Source of the DNA: Antedon mediterranea
Taxonomy: Eukaryota > Echinodermata > Crinoidea > Comatulida > Antedonidae
DNA: 64,000 bases
Direction of reading: 5' to 3'
Assembly: GCF_964355755.1 (NCBI RefSeq)
Contig: NC_092672.1
Span: forward strand, 18,906,501-18,970,500
Positions 1 to 12,500 of this stretch are shown one piece after another (within the stretch, counting starts at the first letter, position 1; every line of letters starts with the position of its first letter). Made by a program: the position numbers and the translations under genes. The notes under the pieces were generated by a model. The model ran no database searches. It was given only the letters and a program-made list of their open reading frames with translations, and was not told where the DNA came from.

Positions 1-692
1 TAAAAAATACCGAATTCCACATATTTTCACTAACTAACTAAAACAGTCGGACTTTGTTCGATATTTTGGTAAGCTGCTGATAAAGATAAAAAAACGAACT
101 GTTGGTGGATAATTGTTGATAGCGCAGAAATAAAAATCTTGAATAAAAAACTGATTCAAATCAACCATTTCTCTCTATACACTCTCTATTAACAACGTTT
201 GTGTTTAAAACAATATGGGATTTACCTAGGTAATTTTAACTACATCTCACTGATACAACGTGCTTATTTACTCCAAATGATTAGAAAGTGCAACAAAATC
301 TCAACTAGATTTGAAGTTTTCATTTTGTAGGAGGTTATCCAGGCAAACTTCTTTAAATAATAGCATTTCATAACATCGCGCGTAAATTACGCTTTGAAAA
401 TTTGACTTCATAAAAAAGTAGCGAGAATTAGAAAAAAGATAAAGAAAGAAAACCCGAAAATAACGTTTACAATTAATTAGGCTTATAAGTTATTAATAAA
501 CTAATAAAGCATAATTTTTGTAGGTTTTGAACAACATGTTGTTGATACTTACTACGAAGTAGTTTATGAAGTTCATTATTAATAAGAGATCCTGATTTAG
601 AATGAGATACAATAAAATAATAATTATTAAATTAGTTTCCGATTCAATTATAATAATGTACGACAATTTGCATTTACTTGAAGGTACTGTTT

Positions 693-895
693 AGCCTGTT
701 TTCCTGTCGACGTTATTCGACACTATCGTCGTTGATCGTTAACAGTTCAACGACGATCGTTTGAAAACGATCAAGTTGAAATGATAACGATAGCGAGTAC
801 CTTTTCCTGTAAATCGTTTCATTTCAATGTTTACGTAGAAGATCGCCGATTATTGTTATCTATAGCGTCGACTAACGTCGACAGGAAAACAGGCT
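693..895. mobile_element. MITE-like element with perfect terminal inverted repeats
   Basis: The ends at 693-715 and 873-895 are exact reverse complements over 23 bases (agcctgttttcctgtcgacg and onward). The tetramer TTTA lies at both outer edges (690-693 and 895-898) and could be a target-site duplication overlapping the repeat tip. Inside lies a second perfect inverted pair, tcgtcgttga / tcaacgacga, separated by about 11 bases. Length (~200 bp), lack of coding capacity and nested palindromes fit a non-autonomous DNA transposon. The superfamily is not determined. Confidence 0.75.
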
Positions 896-2039
896 TTACA
901 TGATTCGTTTTTCTCTTTATACTTTTTAACGAAATGTTTCTGTCTTTTTAAATAAAATTGATACTGTCATAGGTTCCATTAAATGGATCTTCTCCTCCAG
1001 GTGCCAACAGTATAATGATATAAAACAATGACACATCATTATCTTGACACAATTGCACTCACAATGGATCTTCATTCTATCATTTTTCATCAATTTTTTT
1101 TAATTCATCAAATATCTATTACAAATAGTGGCTTAAGGGCCAAATTGCTTAGAACATTACATTTAAAAAGTAGTCAGCACAATATAAACATACAAAAAAT
1201 CAAATAAAACATTACAAAAATACAAAAAGGACCAATAAGAATCACATAGCTGTTTGTTTGTGACTACAATTTGACAACAATCTTTTGCATAATTTTAAAT
1301 GCCAATACATAGTTTCATTCTATTGTACAATATGTCCAGCTTTCCTGAAAACACCCTTGTGTACTGTAGTACAGTGTTGTAGTCTGATACTTGTTATTGT
1401 CAATGCATTCAGTACCTAAAACATGTCAAAGTTTCTAGTGGTATTGATAATAAATCTCGAGAAATATATATTGTTTTATTATCTACACTGGCAACAGACG
1501 TGTATATGTATAAGTTTTGTCAGTGACATTAAAAATGATATTCAACAGTGTTACGGAATAATGACAATGAATTGGTCTATTATAGTTGTCTCTGATACCT
1601 TTTATTACATGATTGTACTTGCACCCGGATAGAATGAGGTTTAATCTAGTTATTATTATATTAATTGTGTTGTATTTTTTTTTTATATCTAGGGTGTATT
1701 TATTTGATTATACATGTGACCATTATTACACCCAAACAAAATAAACGCCATCCCTGAATAAATAAATGCCCGGGCCTTTTATTCGGGTAACTACGGTAAG
1801 TTACTTCTAGCATTCTTAACTGTTGAGCTCGACGTTTCTATCAAAATGTTTGATCGGAGGTCAACAATACTTTCTAGCATTATTATAAGCAAAGGTACAA
1901 TTACAAACAGTAAAGGATTGTTTTAATTCCAATAATGAAACCATTAAAGCATTAATTATTGCATAACATTACTGTCTAAGGATAAGTTGTGTAGAGATAT
2001 GTTTTTCGTTTAAAACATTAGTAATTAATAGTATTTCTG

Positions 2040-2570
2040 ATCATCTTTTATCCAAATTTTCTGTTAGAATGAATGTAAATATGTGTATTTCTAACAATTT
2101 CATACCAAATTTAAGTTTCTATGACCAGTACTTACAGAGATATGAAGATGCCCTGATATGTGGGTCAAAGGTCAGAAATGGCATTTCTGATCATTTTTGA
2201 CTAAAATGTCCCATTAGATTGAATATGAATGCATGTTTTCTGAACATTTTGAGACTAAAATTGAGTGGTTGCCGAGATACAAGTATCTATTTGTGTTTGT
2301 TCATATAACCCTTGACCCTGACCCTTTGACCTTTTGTAACATTTTAAAAATGTGCAACAAATAACAAAAAGTATATTTCAAACAATTTAAGACCAAATTC
2401 AAGTGTCTACGACCAGTAGTTACGGAGATACATACATGCCCTGGGGTGTGGGTCAAAGGTCAGAAATGGCATTTCCGGTCATTTTTAACTAACATTTCCC
2501 CTTAGACTGAATATAAATATAATTATACCTTCTGATCAATTTGAGACCAAAATTACCTTCCGGTTAGTTC
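2040..2570. repeat. Diverged direct duplication, ~288-bp offset
   Basis: Two imperfect copies share an ordered series of motifs: gaccagtacttacagagat near 2123 versus gaccagtagttacggagat near 2411, followed in each by gtgggtcaaaggtcagaaat and then a catttctgatcattttt-like block. Substitutions are scattered through the copies, so the duplication is old. It is probably part of a dispersed repeat family. No coding potential was seen. Confidence 0.6.
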
Positions 2571-3224
2571 CTCGGTACGATTCCGAAAATCAAAATGTTT
2601 GTCTTCCCACTTTTATTATAATTCTCAGATTTATATGTATATATATTATATATAAAAATAAAGGTATATTGTAGCAATTAATTATTTGTATGAATATTTC
2701 TCTTTCTATTGTATATTACTAAGATTGTTACAAGTTAAAATTAGTTAAAATGTAGACATTTACATTAAAAGATGATTGATTTCAATATAATAACCATGCT
2801 TTCATTTACAATTTTAAAAAGATGGTAATAAAAGTCTATGAACTGTCATTAAAAACGTACTTATAAAATCTTGTTCATGTTCGGGTAGAGAGGCTGTAAA
2901 TTCAAAGGAGGAATATAAAATATCCTCCCTTTTCACCAAGACAAAAAGGATGAGATGAAAAAAGAGGAATGCAAAAGTTTGAAAACTAGATAAGGATGAT
3001 AGAGTGGAATGATATATTTAAATGAAAACCGTAAGGTTAGAGTCCATACACTGTGCAAGTCCAAGATGCCAATTTGGCTCTGTGTGTGTATGTGAGACGC
3101 TTCATACCCGATGTCACCTTATTATAATACCAATTCTACTTCTGTATACAATTTGTGATTGGGAAATAAACAAACAATTTTGCATTTTAGAAAATATGAA
3201 AAAAACACTTCATACAAATTATAT

Positions 3225-4154
3225 TTATGCTATCAACTGTAGCAGAGTTTCCTTTTTTGCACCCCATTTATGTTGTGCCTTAATTAAGTTACACATATGT
3301 TCATTTTCTAGTAGATTTTTAACTTCAGCAGTGAAAAGAATCCAGATCTTTTTTTTATCATCTTTATCGTTTCTTCCAGCATTGGATATTATGTGTACCT
3401 TGTATATACAGAATAAAAACATAGAAATCAATTTATTTACAATATTGTTTTTTGTTCCTGTAACAATTTTAAACCAAGTTATATTATCTTCAGCTGGAAA
3501 GCAATTAGCCAGCACACCTTTAAATTTGTGCCATGTTCATTGAATGGCATTGCATTCCAACAGCATGTGCTGTTCATTTTCTATCTGATTTATACAATTG
3601 TCACATAAATTATTTTCTGCCAAATTCCATAATTTTAATCTTTTTTTACACGGTAATATTCGATGTAGGAGTTTAAAGTTGAATTGAGCAACTTTAAATA
3701 TATCTTTCATCTTGTATACCTTATAATACCATACTTTATTCCAATCTATTTCTACGTTATTTAGCTCACATTCCCATTTTCTTTGTGAACCTGGTTAATT
3801 GGAACGTTTGTTTATAAAATATTTATAGTAGATAGATCCTTTATTGTTCTTATGCAACCATGAATCATTATTACCTACATCTTGATTATTTGTATTGTCT
3901 TTTCTAATAATTTCTTTCCACCCATTTGGCATTCATAAGCTGTAAATATTCAATTAAACCATTATGTTTTTTATACAAATTTGAGATTCACCTGCAGTAC
4001 ATACTCTATCATTTATAAATATGTCACAAATTATTTTATAATCAGAATATAACCATGATTTGAAGTACAATGATTTATTGTTAGATAGTATAAACTTATT
4101 TTCCCATAATTGTTGATTTTTTATTTCTATTAAAGTTGTTGGTTCTGAATACAC
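3225..4154 (-). pseudogene. LINE reverse transcriptase C-terminal fragment (L1/Tx1-like)
   Basis: The minus strand encodes, in pieces, the region downstream of the RT domain of a non-LTR retrotransposon. A 66-codon segment (3954-4154) has the pattern LWENKFILSNNKSLYFKSW, typical of Tx1/L1-type ORF2 just after the palm. A following segment (about 3540-3790) reads KVWYYKVYKMKDIFKVAQFN and then a zinc-knuckle-like motif, CDNC followed by EQHMLLEC. An in-frame stop ends it near 3541, and a 96-codon frame (3225-3515) continues the homology. Stops and a frame change show a dead 5'-truncated copy. Clade assignment is from motif resemblance only. Confidence 0.7.
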
Positions 4155-6592
4155 AATATTATTAAATTTTACAACAGCATTAATTTTGTTTAATATTTAG
4201 TGTTATATTATTGATAGGCCTATAAAACATTTAAAACAATATTTCGTTACTGAGTGGATAAAGAATATATTTAAAAATTGTTTTTCCCATCCTCTTCCCA
4301 ATCCCTCAACTCTAATGTTATATACAAAACACAAATTGGGTTTGTTTAAATTAGTTCAAATAAAAAATTTGGACTCATTTTTAAGACAAGTTTCTCCTTC
4401 GGAAGTAGGCCTAATTCCCAGGGTGCTAATTTTAGTTGACTACATTAATCATCGTGTCTATTTATTCGTTTCTGTAAACGACAATGTACTATAGTCCTGC
4501 GGTACGTACATTTGAAATCGCCAGTTTTTTTACGCTGAAATTACTGTGTATTCGAGAACTGAATTGCATCAACATTTACAATTTAATTAAAAAAATTACA
4601 AAACTAAAATAAAAATAAAAAACAGACATACATAATAATTACAAGTAACAACTGTTCACCAAAATATTAAAAACATTAAACAGTTATTATAAAAAAAAAC
4701 CTTGATCTGAAAAACGACATGGATGCAAAAGGCCTTATATATTTTCTTTTTTTATAGTTATAGGTTGTTTAGGGGTCAAATGTCAACAATAATAGAATAT
4801 GTCGATAAAGCTCAGGTACAGGCTTGAATTTTAAATATAATATTTGGTTAATTGTACATAAATCAAATATTTGCAACATAAATCAAGACGAAAAAACATG
4901 AATTTCTCTTAATATGGTCAAATACAAAATTTGGCAAAAGTCTTCCATAAAAACCAGAAAGATTTTTTTTTCAGTAGTTAGGTAATTAACCTAATGTAAT
5001 AACATGTCTTGTGACTCCCTAGAAGGTGAAAAAAGATGGTGGATATACGGTGGATAATTTTTGCTATAGCATGAAAATAAAAATCTGAAGTTGGATAAAA
5101 ATATCAGAAATGTAATATTCAAGTTATATTACCTATATTTAGTCATCTGATAACATTTTTTACCACACCATTTATTTTTCATATCTTTTTAAAATGCCTC
5201 TTTATTTACAAAATTTGTGTACAAAAGAATAGAGATTTTACTGTGTAATTTGAACTATCCCCCGACTGATAAGAAAGTGCTTATTTTCAACAAGCTCGTG
5301 TAACACAAATAAAATCCCAAAAAACTATGAAACATATGGGAAACTATAGATCGATAATTCTTGGAATGTATGATCAATAGAAATTTTTTGCCCACACCTG
5401 GCCTTTAAAACCAAATAAAAACTGACATTTTACATAAAATTCGATGGTTTATTATGTTAAGACATCTAATCAATCATACGCAATGCAAAAGAGCACATTC
5501 ATCATTTCATCAGTTGACATAAGATCAAAGGTCAACATTTAATATACATCGCACCCAGGTAGTTAGGTCTACTAAATATTATATGCAAAGGTATCCCAAC
5601 TATGTGAGATCGATGAATATAAAAGTAATTATAATAGTAATAGTAATTATTATTTGATCAGTAATATTATGACATTTCGTATGATTTTTATTAATTATAA
5701 TACTGTATAAATTAATCAAATTAATAATCAGACTTTTAAAATGTTAGGCTTACTTTAAATAAAATAAATGGTTCTGCAAAACTCATAAAGCTTTTAAAAA
5801 TTTGCAAAGATTGGTCAGAACATAGTTACAGAGCTGCAATATTCGTTTTTGAAGCAATGAACTTGATTGATTTTATCTAATTTGTTATGTTGGCAATATT
5901 ACTTTTTTTTTTATTTTCCAGGTACTCACCTAACTAAGAACGGAATGCAGTTATGTGGTTGTTGTTTAGATTTGGTACTGTAGTGGTTTTTTAGGTTTCG
6001 AATTAGTTTTCATTGGATTTTCATAGGAGCCTGGTGAATTTGCGCTTAACAAGTCACTTTTTTCATCTACAACGCAATTGGAGCATAGTAGCATATCCAC
6101 GGGATATGTACATGGTTTATCAACCCAGTGAATATATAAATCCATCCATGATTTCCTGGACTATTCAAACACTACAGTAGTTTGTGTGGCAAAAGGGCAT
6201 ATTCTTGCATATCCATCATTAAACACAAAGGGCATATTCTTGCATATCCATCATTAAACTTATTTTAAAATATTTAATTTCATTAATACCTTAATAATAC
6301 TTTCTAAAACTTTAATTGTTATTACTTTTTAAAACTTCACAACTTCTTAAAACATTTATAATGTCCATAATTCTTTTGAAGGACCTCCTTAGATCAATTA
6401 GGATAAATTTATTATTTTAATGATAAAAGAGAAAACAAAAAATGAATCACTGTATACAAAAGAAATTGCATATATTTTGGAGAAACGAGAAACATAACTT
6501 TAAAAAGTATTGGTACAACGTCATAACCGGTGAGTTATTTAAATATCTTCGTCAATTTCTGTCTGTTTGTAAGAAGATAATCAAGATTAAAA

Positions 6593-7936
6593 ATGTTGCT
6601 ACCTTTTAGATTTTGGTTGTTACTGACAACGTGTATTGTAATTTGTGATTCTGTTATCCAGTTTATAGATGAACCCGTAAACAGAAATGTGGATCTCGGG
6701 AAGGATCAGTCTTTGAATTGCGTGGTTAGTGGGTTAATAAATGAAGAGCTTACGTGGTATAAAGATGACGCAGAAATATTCTTCGATGAAAAAAACTCGC
6801 GAATCACTAAAGTTCACGACGAATTGTCATTCGGAAACATAACGACGTTAGTTATTTCAGATGTATTGCAAAGTGATGCCGGTTTTTATCAATGTGTTGT
6901 TATGTCATTGGACTCTAGAATTGTATTGAAACGTTCACAAAAAGCGAAGTTAATTGTACATTCTCTGCCTTCTCTGGAATATCCTATTTGTAACCAACCT
7001 ACAGCTGATATTTTCTTAGGTTCTACTATATCAATGTCGTGTGTTTCAGAGAAGGTTACTCCACCTGTAACTTTAAAACTTACTCGAAATTCACAAAACC
7101 GAAATTATGGAATATCAAAACCAAACACAGAAAACTTGGTGACAGTTCAACATACAATGAACGCTACAAAAGATGATAATGGAGCAGTTTACGAATGTCA
7201 CCAGTATTCATCATTTGATTCAAGTTATCACAAATCATGTTCAATGAAACCTCTGAATATACAATATAAACCTGAGGTAAAGATACAACACACTAATCCA
7301 GTGTTACCTGGACGAGAGACGATTCTATTCTGCCAAACGTTTGCTAATCCACCTGTCTCACGATATCGTTGGAAATTAGTGCCTCCAATAGAAGATGAAG
7401 ATATTTTTGTAGACAAAACTGGACAAACATTTAAACTTTTACGACCTTCAATAGACCAAAGTGGAACAACTATAACATGTACTGCTGCTAATGAAATTGG
7501 ACAAGTATCGTCGTCTGTAGTATTAACAGTTTCAAATACTATCATTAACTCAGATAATTCGTATGAACCATCGAGTAAAACAAATATAAACAATTATCAA
7601 AAAGGAATTAGTTTATCTTTAGATGTTGTTATTATCATCGTTGCTGGTGTTGTTATCATTATTGTACTTGTTGTTCTGGTTCCCGTATATCATTTTTGTT
7701 TGTGTCGTAATGATAACACTACAATAGTTGATTCTTTAGGAAAAGAAGTAACTCAACCTGAAGTTTATTATGAGACAAGAGAGGGAGTTATTTTAAGACA
7801 TACAGTACAAGATCGTTCATTACCTCGTGTACCTACTACAGAAGTATATGGTCATTGGAGACACTCAACAGCTTCACAGGTTCCTAATGATCTTGAATCG
7901 CATAGTTATACTTACATTGACACAGAAAATGATTGA
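6593..7936 (+). CDS. Single-exon type I membrane protein with three Ig domains
   Basis: The 447-codon uninterrupted frame is a cell-surface immunoglobulin-superfamily protein. Residues 1-20 are a hydrophobic signal peptide. Ig domain 1 (about 22-122) has C43 and C101 with the DAGFYQC signature; domain 2 (about 126-225) pairs C150 with C202 (DNGAVYEC) and has extra cysteines at 133 and 216; domain 3 (about 228-314) pairs C247 with C296. A linker leads to a transmembrane helix at about 344-367 and an ~80-residue cytoplasmic tail with tyrosines in EVYYETRE, TEVYGHW and SYTYIDTEND, but no canonical ITIM or ITAM. The overall plan resembles nectin-, JAM- or kirrel-like adhesion receptors, but I cannot assign an orthologue. 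Start choice: the ATG opens directly onto the signal peptide, with A at -3. The lack of introns is notable beside the intron-rich neighbours and suggests a retrocopy origin or a lineage-specific intronless family; the intact frame argues that it is functional. Confidence 0.88.
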   Translation: MLLPFRFWLLLTTCIVICDSVIQFIDEPVNRNVDLGKDQSLNCVVSGLINEELTWYKDDAEIFFDEKNSRITKVHDELSFGNITTLVISDVLQSDAGFYQCVVMSLDSRIVLKRSQKAKLIVHSLPSLEYPICNQPTADIFLGSTISMSCVSEKVTPPVTLKLTRNSQNRNYGISKPNTENLVTVQHTMNATKDDNGAVYECHQYSSFDSSYHKSCSMKPLNIQYKPEVKIQHTNPVLPGRETILFCQTFANPPVSRYRWKLVPPIEDEDIFVDKTGQTFKLLRPSIDQSGTTITCTAANEIGQVSSSVVLTVSNTIINSDNSYEPSSKTNINNYQKGISLSLDVVIIIVAGVVIIIVLVVLVPVYHFCLCRNDNTTIVDSLGKEVTQPEVYYETREGVILRHTVQDRSLPRVPTTEVYGHWRHSTASQVPNDLESHSYTYIDTEND

Positions 7937-8166
7937 TATCATGGTACATTTCAATTTTAGATACAATGGTTATGTGTATGCATTATAATAGATAAATCAC
8001 GACGATAAAAAAACATAAACTTACTTACTCAGGTATGCTACTGATGAAGAAAATATTAAATTAAATAACAACATTAAAAACATAATTCAAGTTATATAAC
8101 TGTTTTCAAGTATCTCATTCTGTTCAATACTATAGGGGATTTGCTAGGTAATTTAAACTATACCTC

Positions 8167-8172
8167 AATAAA
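8167..8172 (+). other. Candidate polyadenylation signal of the Ig-domain gene
   Basis: AATAAA lies 231 bases after the stop codon and is followed by a T-rich stretch. It is the first canonical hexamer downstream of the gene. Confidence 0.45.
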
Positions 8173-8211
8173 AGTTTTTTTTTACAAGTCTTATTTTATT
8201 ATTATTATTTA

Positions 8212-9184
8212 TTAAAAAAACAAACAAACCAATTTGCAACCTGCGATCTGAGGTTGAGGGGGGTTATGCGGTTCCTTCATAAACCAAACCTGCATAACCT
8301 TGCACTTACTGTGGTTGAGCCAGAGACGGTTGTCCGTTGCCCAAGCATCCATATCCTGAAAATCCAATCCAATCTGGCTGGGTTGATTTGCGGGACGGAC
8401 TTCTACAAGGCTGAGGTCATCAACATACATAAAGCTTTTAGCCAGAGACTCCTCAGAGGCAGTATTAATAACTACCATGAACATTATGGGGTCTAGCTTG
8501 GTGCCTTGAGGGACGCCACAGGAAAGCGTTTCCCACCGTGACAAGGCAGAGTGGTATTGCACTCGTTGGCGACGAGATGTAAGGAAATTTGTTATCCATG
8601 GCAATAACTCGCTTCTGACACCAAGCTCGAAGAGTCTCTGGATAGCTAAAGTATGATCGATACAGTCAAACACTTTGGAAAAGTCCGTCACAACAAGGGT
8701 ACCAACATTCTTACCCTTAATTGTCTGTACCTTTAAAAAACAAATGAAGTATTTCTATTAGACAATGGGCTGTGGATGATCCTTTTATGCCACCAAATTG
8801 GTTACGATCAATTTCTTTACCTATATCTTCCATAACCCAGTATCCATCGCATACCTTCGCAAGACTCGATGTCAAAGATATTTGTCCTAATTTAGAGATT
8901 GAGACAGGGGTAGTCTTTGGGATTGAGGAATTGTGGCATCCTTCCACATTTTAGGAACAATTCCCTCTTTTAGAGATGAGTTAAATAACTCACAAACGGG
9001 TACGCTAAACTCGCACGCAAACTATTTAAGAAGTCTCCCAGGGAGACCGTCGGATTCAGCCGCTTTCTTACTCTTCAACTTTTTCAAGTTATTGTACATT
9101 TCCAACACTTCCATCTTAGGTGGAGCATTTGCAGGTAGAAAGTTAGGTAATCTTTCTAAGTTGATTGGGGGTCTCCTTGAGTGA
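8212..9184 (-). pseudogene. LINE (Jockey/CR1-group-like) reverse transcriptase, broken
   Basis: The minus strand carries the central RT domain of a non-LTR retrotransposon. The 159-codon part (8212-8691) holds palm motif A (TDFSKVFDCIDH), motif B (CGVPQGTKLDPIMF), motif C (FMYVDDLSL) and the downstream WLNHSKCKVMQVWF segment. Further 5' (8717-9184) there are pieces ending in KEGIVPKMWKDATIP and a KKAAESDGLPGRLLK-like stretch, the typical region before motif A, interrupted by stops and at least one frameshift. It is a fossil copy next to the Ig gene. The 3' end lies near 8190-8212, where an AT-rich run precedes host sequence. Clade is by resemblance only. Confidence 0.85.
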
Positions 9185-9530
9185 GTGAGTTAGTTACATA
9201 ATTCATTTTTATAATTCAGTTTTATTATAATCGTTTAAATGTACAGAGGCCTTACAGTACAGAGTTTGTACAAGAAATATCACCACCACAAAGGGGTTCG
9301 AGGCTCACTCACTCCATGGTTCTGGTGGTAGAACGAGTCTTCTCGGATAAGGACTATAAACCGTAGGTCCAGTGTACACATCTGGCTCGTGTGCACTTTA
9401 AAGAACCTAGTACATCTTTCGAGACGAGTAGGGGGTTACCCCGGTGTATTAGTACATCACAGCCACTGATCACCAACTGGGCCCTCTGGGAGACCAGTCA
9501 TTGACTGAAGAGGTTACCCAGTATAAATAT
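9185..9530. repeat. Dispersed repeat, possible SINE or LINE terminal region
   Basis: This block abuts the 5' side of the LINE fragment. It contains gagtgagtgag at the left and gaggctcactcactcc further in, and the segment ggataaggactataaaccgt ... actttaaagaacctagtac ... gagtagggggttaccccggtg. I recognise this general arrangement as a conserved retroposon segment seen in many invertebrate genomes, though I cannot name the family securely. No open frame is present. Confidence 0.4.
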
Positions 9531-12500
9531 ATATTTCAATCAATCAAAGAAACCTAATTTTCTAAAAAAATGTTGCATAATTTAGACTTTTCTTCGGTAG
9601 TTAGGTGATTCAATCTTCATTATTATGACTATAATGACGTAAGATTGAGAATTGTGGGCTACATATATGAGCTAATGTTGAAATGTTTTTGTTGTGGTTT
9701 ATGTAAATATTGAAACAGTTTGTTGAAGAAATCTCGAAAGAGATACCTGGGTATCGAGTTTTTGATTTCAAAAACTCTAACTATTGGACGTTATCAAGGT
9801 TGGAAAGAGTGGTAATTGGGTTCTACTTTTTGAGGTCTTCACATCTATGTTATCTTGGCGGACGGTGATAACAGCTCCTTAAATAATCAGAACCAAATAT
9901 TTTAAACACTGAGTGGATGATCGATAGATCCAAAAAAGAAACGATTACTGGTAGGTTCTGCATGACATGGTCAGACTGATCACAAATCACACAGAATACA
10001 CAATATTGTTTTGACATGACAGATGATGAGGAAGTGCAACAACTTATTGAAAGAAAGAAAACAGTAGAACTGACCCACTGAGAAAGCATCGCTCTAAACC
10101 TTTGAAAATTTCTATAAGGCAACTGTTTTGATAAAGTACATCAAAACAAAATTTACAACAAAAAAACAAAATCAGACAGAAATCTGCTGAGTATTATGTA
10201 TGTATAATCATAGCCCAGTGTTATTAAGCCAAATCTGCGTTGAAATACTCAGAGATGGTCAAACACTAAGTATTAAATGACACCTCTAGATGGGCGGAAA
10301 TGGTAATCTTGCACATAACACTAGGCCTAGTTACATTATTTATTTTTAGAATAAATTTTAATTCGGTTTTATTTGTTTTTAATTGTTTAAATGCCCTACA
10401 GAGTTTGCATAAGAAAAATCACTACAAAGAAACCTAATTTTTGTAAATTTGCATCATCATCATCTTCATCATCATCAACATCATTATCAACATTACCAGG
10501 TGTAAATCGGACACTTAGTATTTGAGTCACTGCCTGAGGCGAAGCGAATGACACCCCTATATGGGCGGAAATGGTAGGGCCTACTCTCGCACATAACATT
10601 TAGAATAAAAGGCACCTCTAATTCGCCGGAAAAGACACTCTCATGCAGCATGCTACCAATGACCAAAACGATCGAACTTTTTTCCTCCTCCTCACTCACG
10701 TATTCTGAGCGGAACCGCCGATTGTTTGATCATTCACTCAGTATTTTGTTTTGCGTTCAAGTTACAATGCGAACGTACGCCTAGGGGAAGCCCCGAAAAA
10801 AGCACCCTTTGGGTGAGAAGGCAAATTCAATGCTTAGTTCTATCTTTATTTATTTACAGCAATTTGTTGAGGAAATTAAATATATCAATGTAAATAGGTG
10901 GTATTGATACAATTGAGTATACACATCGGCTTTGGAAATTGAAAATGCTACCTCTAACTAGACTCAGTGGCCGTATTCAACAATCACACAAGTGATATAT
11001 TTCCCTTAAATATTAAGTATTTCACTTTACTCAATAAATATTTAAGTACTGTATTTCCCTTGTATTCACTAAGGGAAACACGATTAAAATGGGCCCATTA
11101 CTCCCAACCCACGACCCCTCTGTGACGGTTTTTAAATATGTAATTTAAAACATTCCAATTCCGGTTATTTAGATCTCTAGGACTCATTCTCACACTTCCA
11201 GGAGTGATTCCAATACTTTCAAGTTTAAAATATTTCCCAGTACAATTCTGATCTTTTTGACACCACACTATACCAGGTTATCCTCATGAAAATTATATTT
11301 ATTTAAATTATTAATACCGATTATTTAACAGGTTTGTGCTTGAAAATGACCTTTAAACTTGTAAGTTGAAAAACTGATGAACTTGACCATCTTCCGCAAT
11401 GTCAATAATGATCAAATTTTGGTTGCATTTGTTTAATTAGCTTATAATTTATTGAAAAGAGTAAAGCCATATTTTACCATATTTGACCTAATAACCTTGA
11501 AAATTACCTTTTGACCAGAAATTTGAAAGTGGCATCCGCTATATTTTTTGTCATCCCATAAGGGATATATTCCACAATGGTTGCCAGCTATTAACAAAAA
11601 ATGGACCCCCACTTTAATGCCTAGCCTACCAATACATACATATATAATTTGGTTTGTGATTATTTAAACGTCACTGTATTTCCCGTTTCTCTGCAGTTTC
11701 CTATAGAGCAATTAACCTCCAAAGTAATCAGGATTCGCTGATGCATGTACGATGCTATTACGATCAGAATCGTCGTATGCATAATAGATGAATTTATTGC
11801 AATCAATCGCTTCCAACATACTAACATACGTTTAAGCAATCGTGTGTATTATGTATTATTATTATTACTCTAATAAAAATAACAATAGTATCAACAGTAA
11901 TATTCCTACAAATAATAAGAATATTAATAGGCCTAAATTATGATGATGCTGATGCAGTTATCAATATAAATTAAAAAATATAAATAAGAAATAATAAAAA
12001 CAAAAATATAACAATAGAATTAGGCCTATATATAAAAGATAATTTTCAAATAACTATAATAATAATATAAATCAATAAATTGCGTTTTATTAGTTGCTGG
12101 TTACCAATAACGTAAACAACAAGAGTGAAATGTCAAGCTTCCCTTCGCCGGAGCTAATGTACATTATGTATATATTTATATAGTAGGCATACCATACACG
12201 TTGTCATGGTTTTTGGCAGAGAATAATATTTAAATAAGATGTCTGTATAATTCCTACACAGAATTTAATAAAAAATAAGTGCTGGTAAGAAGATGATAAT
12301 ATCTAATGTAGGGGAAAATACTAACAAGGATATTCTGTAGATTAACATTAGTTCTGAAAATATGAAAATAAAAATATGATGTTATGATTCAATATTTTAC
12401 ATATTTTCATCATCATCGTCATCACCATCATCATCATAATAGAAATATATATTAATGTCAAATATAATGTTAAGTTTTTAATTCGCTATATTAACATCAA

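Larger units (their letters stand above)
1..6592. other. Intergenic region upstream of the Ig-domain gene
   Basis: No convincing host exon was found here. It holds a MITE-like palindromic element (693-895), a diverged 288-bp duplication (2040-2570), a dead LINE on the minus strand (3225-4154) and a 35-bp direct duplication near 6192-6262. The remainder is AT-rich sequence without recognisable structure. Short open frames such as 1423-1632 resemble no protein I know and have random-looking composition. Confidence 0.6.
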
